From: Gammaproteobacteria bacterium GWE2_37_16
GTDB lineage: Bacteria > Pseudomonadota > Gammaproteobacteria > UBA9339
DNA length: 8,353 nucleotides
Reading direction: 5' to 3'
Assembly (NCBI GenBank): GCA_001801285.1
Contig: MGXG01000054.1
Span: 1 to 8,353 of the forward strand
Shown here: positions 5,537-8,353 of the stretch, piece after piece
Layout of the letters: each line of letters starts with the position of its first letter
How positions within the stretch are numbered: position 1 is the stretch's first letter
The notes under the pieces: model-generated
What the model was told of the DNA's origin: nothing
The model's database searches: none
Seen by the model: only the letters and a program-made list of their open reading frames with translations
Program-made: the position numbers and the translations under genes

Positions 5537-6313
5537 TCACAAGTCAAAATGTGTCCCGATTGCAGGTGTTTCAGGATCAGTTACTACGTGAATTTGCATG
5601 CGCCCATTACTGGATGGTGGAGTAAATAAAGTAAACTCCCTACTGGTTTCGCCTGGATAAACGCTAATAAATGGTTCAACCTGAGTGAGGGTTGTGTTGG
5701 ATTGATCTAAAGGACTTGTGTAAATTCTAATGATTTTAACGTGTGCATTGCCTTGATTTGTAATATGAATTTTAATCTTTTCACCATCGTTTTGGACTTG
5801 CCAAACCAATTTACGAAATGGATTGTCAGGTAAGACATAAATCGGTATGCCGACCCGAAAATTTAATTTTATTTCCTCTTTTTGAGTGGAATTTGTATCG
5901 TTTTGTCTTATTAATTGCGAGCGTAAGTCGCCGCTAGATGCCGATTCGGTAAGAAAAACTTTATACATTATTTCTTGAGAATGAGGTAGGCGGTTGAGCA
6001 GCGCGATACGCAGCATTTGATTACTTTTTGCTTTTAGGCGAAACACAGGGGGAACGACCATGACCGCTTTCGATGTGTCCGGTGTGTAAAAATCTGCCCC
6101 ATTGATTTTTTGCCAACGAAAAATCTTACTATCTAACATAATGAAATTGGAACTGCTGTTTGCTAAAATCATGGATTTAATCGCATCTTTACCTGATAGA
6201 GTAATGGACATTGGCGTGACACCGAATTCATTGGTGGTGGGGACCGCAGCATTAACAGTAGCAGCGAGTGACAATAAAAAGGGGAGTAGGATTTTATGAA
6301 ACAATTTGTGCAT
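5537..6313 (-). CDS. Fimbrial periplasmic chaperone (first of the locus)
   Basis: This 258-residue PapD-like chaperone is expected to fold and deliver pilin subunits to the usher in the periplasm. Residues 1-22/23 are a signal peptide (ATVNAA, then VPTT). Domain 1 runs from about FGVTPMSITLSG at 30-41 to KVFLTES, with the G1 strand QMLRIALLNR carrying the expected arginine, R102. The linker and domain 2 start at LNFRVGIPIYVLP and include IHITNQGNAHVKI. It is clearly in the same family as the other two chaperones but much more distant from them than they are from each other. It resembles a standard sigma/Csu-type chaperone and is probably the main partner of the four-cysteine pilin, whose gene ends 54 bases upstream. 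A good AAAGG ribosome site lies eight bases before the ATG. No terminator is seen between it and the pilin, so they are probably co-transcribed. Confidence 0.92.
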   Translation of the reverse strand: MHKLFHKILLPFLLSLAATVNAAVPTTNEFGVTPMSITLSGKDAIKSMILANSSSNFIMLDSKIFRWQKINGADFYTPDTSKAVMVVPPVFRLKAKSNQMLRIALLNRLPHSQEIMYKVFLTESASSGDLRSQLIRQNDTNSTQKEEIKLNFRVGIPIYVLPDNPFRKLVWQVQNDGEKIKIHITNQGNAHVKIIRIYTSPLDQSNTTLTQVEPFISVYPGETSREFTLFTPPSSNGRMQIHVVTDPETPAIGTHFDL

Positions 6314-6367
6314 ATTAAAAACCTTTTGTGTAATAACAGGCTTTCACCTAGGGTAAAAATTAGTTAT

Positions 6368-6919
6368 TTATGTATAATCAACAGTAATTGTTGCTGAATC
6401 TGAATAAGCCCCAACGGGAACATCTTGTCCATCGTTTATTTTGCCACATACTGGAATTGTAAAGGCAGTGCTGACACCAAACAGACCGTTAGTTATTCCT
6501 TCTGATGATGTTATGGGCAATACGGTTCCTCCAACGGTACAGGTACCTGTAGATGTCCCCGAAGTAAAATTTAATCCCGTAGTTTGGTAAAGTACGTAGC
6601 TTAAATAATTGGTTCCAGTATCTTTTAATCTACGCACACCGCTACCATCTTTATTGGCACTATCAATTTTTATGGTGTTTACGGTCGTTCCTTTTGTGCA
6701 TTTTAAAGTAATGTTAGTTGTTCCTGATGGTCCTACAGTGAGATCCGTTATATCAGGAAACGCCAATGCCGTTGGTGCAGTTACAGTGCAAAAACTTCTT
6801 ACCCGTACCGATACAGTCAAAGAGGCCGTAGAGGTGGCGCCATTAGATATGCCTATATGTAAACACAGTAGACAAAATAGCCCACTTATTCGAAGAAATT
6901 TACTATTTTTATATTTCAT
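6368..6919 (-). CDS. Spore-coat-U (Csu-type) pilin, probable major subunit
   Basis: This 183-residue protein has the layout of an SCPU-domain pilin of archaic chaperone-usher pili. The signal peptide ends near residue 27 (ISNG, then ATST). The mature N-terminus TSTASLTVSVRV has the alternating pattern of a donor strand. Then come the typical RSFCTVTAP and ITLKC segments (C44 and C74, probable disulfide) and a second cysteine pair, C127 and C158. It ends with GAYSDSATITVDYT, which matches the characteristic C-terminal strand of the family. It is the first gene of the - strand cluster, divergent from the usher. No obvious Shine-Dalgarno sequence precedes its ATG. Its position and canonical cysteines make it the best candidate for the main shaft subunit; that role is inference. 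Confidence 0.92.
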   Translation of the reverse strand: MKYKNSKFLRISGLFCLLCLHIGISNGATSTASLTVSVRVRSFCTVTAPTALAFPDITDLTVGPSGTTNITLKCTKGTTVNTIKIDSANKDGSGVRRLKDTGTNYLSYVLYQTTGLNFTSGTSTGTCTVGGTVLPITSSEGITNGLFGVSTAFTIPVCGKINDGQDVPVGAYSDSATITVDYT

Positions 6920-7186
6920 ATTTTTGAAAGTTTTAATTTTAACTAAATATATTCCTAATTTTTAGATAATGTTATATATTTTTCTGTTTGGTGGAAAGAA
7001 GTATTTAATAGAATTTAAAAATGAGCGAAATAAGCTAAAAGCAAGGAATAATTTTTAATTATTTTTATTGCACTTGCTGAAAATAAATTGGGCGAATTGG
7101 CTTAAATGATTTTAGGACCTGTTGATATTTGCTTTTTTTCGACCGCAAAAATAGTTTAATCGGCTAAAATTACCTACTTTTTCGTC
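6920..7186. promoter_or_regulatory. Divergent spacer between pilin and usher genes
   Basis: This 267-base, very AT-rich spacer separates the divergent pilin and usher genes and must hold the promoters for both. On the - strand, TATAAC at 6971-6976 with TTCTTT at 6995-7000 (18-base spacing) is a plausible promoter for the pilin, about 45 bases upstream of its start. On the + strand there is TTGCTT at 7129-7134 with only a weak TAGTTT 17 bases later. A 7-bp AT palindrome (7047-7053 with 7057-7063) and two AATTGG repeats nine bases apart (7086 and 7095) are possible protein-binding sites. No reading frame of note is present. Confidence 0.45.
6971..7000 (-). promoter_or_regulatory. Candidate promoter of the pilin-led cluster
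   Basis: TATAAC (-10, 6971-6976) and TTCTTT (-35, 6995-7000) on the - strand are spaced by 18 bases. The -10 element is a 5/6 match and the -35 element is weak. The start would be near 6964, with a 45-base leader before the pilin ATG at 6919. Confidence 0.35.
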
Positions 7187-8353
7187 ATGAAAACGCAATT
7201 GTCCACAACCCCTAGAAAAGGAAAGATAAAATTTTCTTATGGAAGAATTTTATTTCTTGTGGCGCTTATTTTTTTGCCAAACTTCGCTTATGCAGAAATT
7301 TCCACTATTGGTGAATCGAGTATTGTTGATGGATTAACAAACATTTCTCATCCTTCTTTTACCCTAAAAGATCTTGCCCGCACTTCAAAAAAGACGGGTT
7401 TTCAAAAAAACACAGCATTCAAACCTAATAAGCGTATTAAAAAAAATATTTTTTCTGCTTTCTTGGAAAAGATAACATTTAAGAAACGTACTGAAAATAA
7501 AAGTACCCCTGATTTTTCTAAATTTACTGACATCAATTCGATTGACCATCCGATTTATTCTGCAAATAATTCCAAATACAGTCCTGCGGGCAATTCTCTT
7601 ATCACAGACAGGCTTAATAATGTTTTATATGCAGATGGGTTACTTGACGACAATACTCAATCTCAACCAAGGGTTCCTCAAAACATACAAGAGTTGCCGC
7701 AAACAATGAATCTTGACAAAACAAGTCTTACGACTATGCCAGCGCCAGTATCTCAAGCTAAGACTGCAGATGTGTCAGCAATTTTGGACGTGAAGGAAAT
7801 ACTTTTGATGCGCGTTGTACTTAATGGACAGGATGCTGGTGTTGATGCGGTGATTTTACAAACGCCAAAAGATGCTTTGATCAGTAAAGAGGATCTACAA
7901 AATTTTGATATATTGATAGATCAAGTTAAGGCTAAACCTTATGACTATCTGGGGAGACCATATTACGCAATTCAAGAACATTTGCATAGTATTTATCGTA
8001 TTGATCAGGCATTAAATAAAATTCACATAACGCTTGCCACTAACCTTTTTAAGGGCAGCATTTTTAATTACAAGGCAAAATCAACTGTTCCATTGACAGA
8101 ACCTGCAACGGGCGCTTTTGTGAATTATGATTCTTCGGTAACAACAGGAGGGAATAACTCGGCGCAATATGGTTCAGTTTTTGAGGGTGGTTTTTTCGGT
8201 AAAAAAGGTGTTGGTATCACTAACTTTATGTTTAACAAAGGTCAGGGGCACTCTACGATTACGCGGCTAAATACTTATTGGCAAAAAGACGATCCGGAAA
8301 AAATGCGTACGGTGACATATGGTGATATTGTTGGAAATGCTGGTTTATGGGGA
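7187..8353 (+). CDS. Outer-membrane usher of an archaic chaperone-usher pilus, 3' end missing
   Basis: The frame is open from the ATG at 7187 to the last base of the window (389 codons, no stop), so only the N-terminal part is visible. The usher would accept chaperone-subunit complexes in the periplasm and polymerise and export the pilus through its outer-membrane barrel. Residues 1-36 are a signal peptide (KGKIKFSYGR, a hydrophobic core, then AYA before E37). Residues 37 to about 200 are an extension with no family counterpart I recognise: lysine-rich at 67-104, then polar and proline-containing. The periplasmic N-domain follows at about 203-288 (ILLMRVVLNGQDAGVDAVI, then ALISKEDLQNFDI). The barrel starts at about 309 (GAFVNYDSS) and shows the sigma/Csu usher signature TRLNTYWQKDDPEKMRTVTY followed by GDIVGNAGLWG. 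An in-frame stop at 7157-7159 with no start between fixes the first ATG. No clear ribosome site is seen. Confidence 0.93.
   Translation, partial: MKTQLSTTPRKGKIKFSYGRILFLVALIFLPNFAYAEISTIGESSIVDGLTNISHPSFTLKDLARTSKKTGFQKNTAFKPNKRIKKNIFSAFLEKITFKKRTENKSTPDFSKFTDINSIDHPIYSANNSKYSPAGNSLITDRLNNVLYADGLLDDNTQSQPRVPQNIQELPQTMNLDKTSLTTMPAPVSQAKTADVSAILDVKEILLMRVVLNGQDAGVDAVILQTPKDALISKEDLQNFDILIDQVKAKPYDYLGRPYYAIQEHLHSIYRIDQALNKIHITLATNLFKGSIFNYKAKSTVPLTEPATGAFVNYDSSVTTGGNNSAQYGSVFEGGFFGKKGVGITNFMFNKGQGHSTITRLNTYWQKDDPEKMRTVTYGDIVGNAGLWG

Noticed and set aside
5265..6965. + strand frames at 5265-5456, 6102-6299 and 6609-6965
   Set aside because: All are antisense to the signal peptides and coding parts of fimbrial genes that match known families.

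Overview
The window looks like chromosomal DNA of an AT-rich gammaproteobacterium. Orn and TrmJ are easily aligned by memory with their gammaproteobacterial counterparts, and an IscS-type cysteine desulfurase follows TrmJ, as it does (with iscR in between) in the enterobacterial isc locus. The low GC and the AT-rich, sparse intergenic DNA would suit a Legionellales-like lineage, but that is an impression and not a proof.

Left part (1-2826, + strand): housekeeping genes. orn (oligoribonuclease) and trmJ (tRNA 2'-O-methyltransferase) lie 32-80 bases apart depending on the trmJ start. A 198-base non-coding gap with a REP/MITE-like dyad and a threefold 13-base tandem repeat follows. Then comes an orphan iscS-like gene whose product ends just after the last conserved segment and lacks the IscU-docking tail. 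No iscR or iscU is present. A 13-bp-stem hairpin at 2882-2910, with T-rich flanks on both strands, separates this part from the next and serves both convergent units.

Right part (2929-8353): a chaperone-usher fimbrial locus of the archaic (Csu / spore-coat-U, sigma) type. On the - strand, in transcription order: a four-cysteine SCPU pilin (6919-6368), a chaperone (6313-5537), a pilin-chaperone chimera (5449-4463), a two-cysteine pilin (4335-3781) and a third chaperone (3723-2929). On the + strand, diverging from a 267-base AT-rich spacer, is the usher (7187 to the window end, incomplete at its 3' end). The usher carries about 165 extra residues between its signal peptide and its periplasmic N-domain.

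The most striking feature is the chimera. Its signal peptide and roughly the first 50 mature residues are those of the neighbouring pilin, including the segment that in this pilus class serves as the donor strand. They are joined in frame at the mature N-terminus of a complete two-domain chaperone paralogous to the gene at 2929-3723. The simplest history is tandem duplication of a pilin-chaperone pair followed by an in-frame internal deletion. The product would be a periplasmic chaperone with a tethered pilin donor strand, plus a Ser/Lys/Asp-rich insertion near its C-terminus. Three chaperone-type proteins for two pilins and one usher in one locus is itself unusual and suggests subunit-specific chaperones or a specialised role for the chimera.
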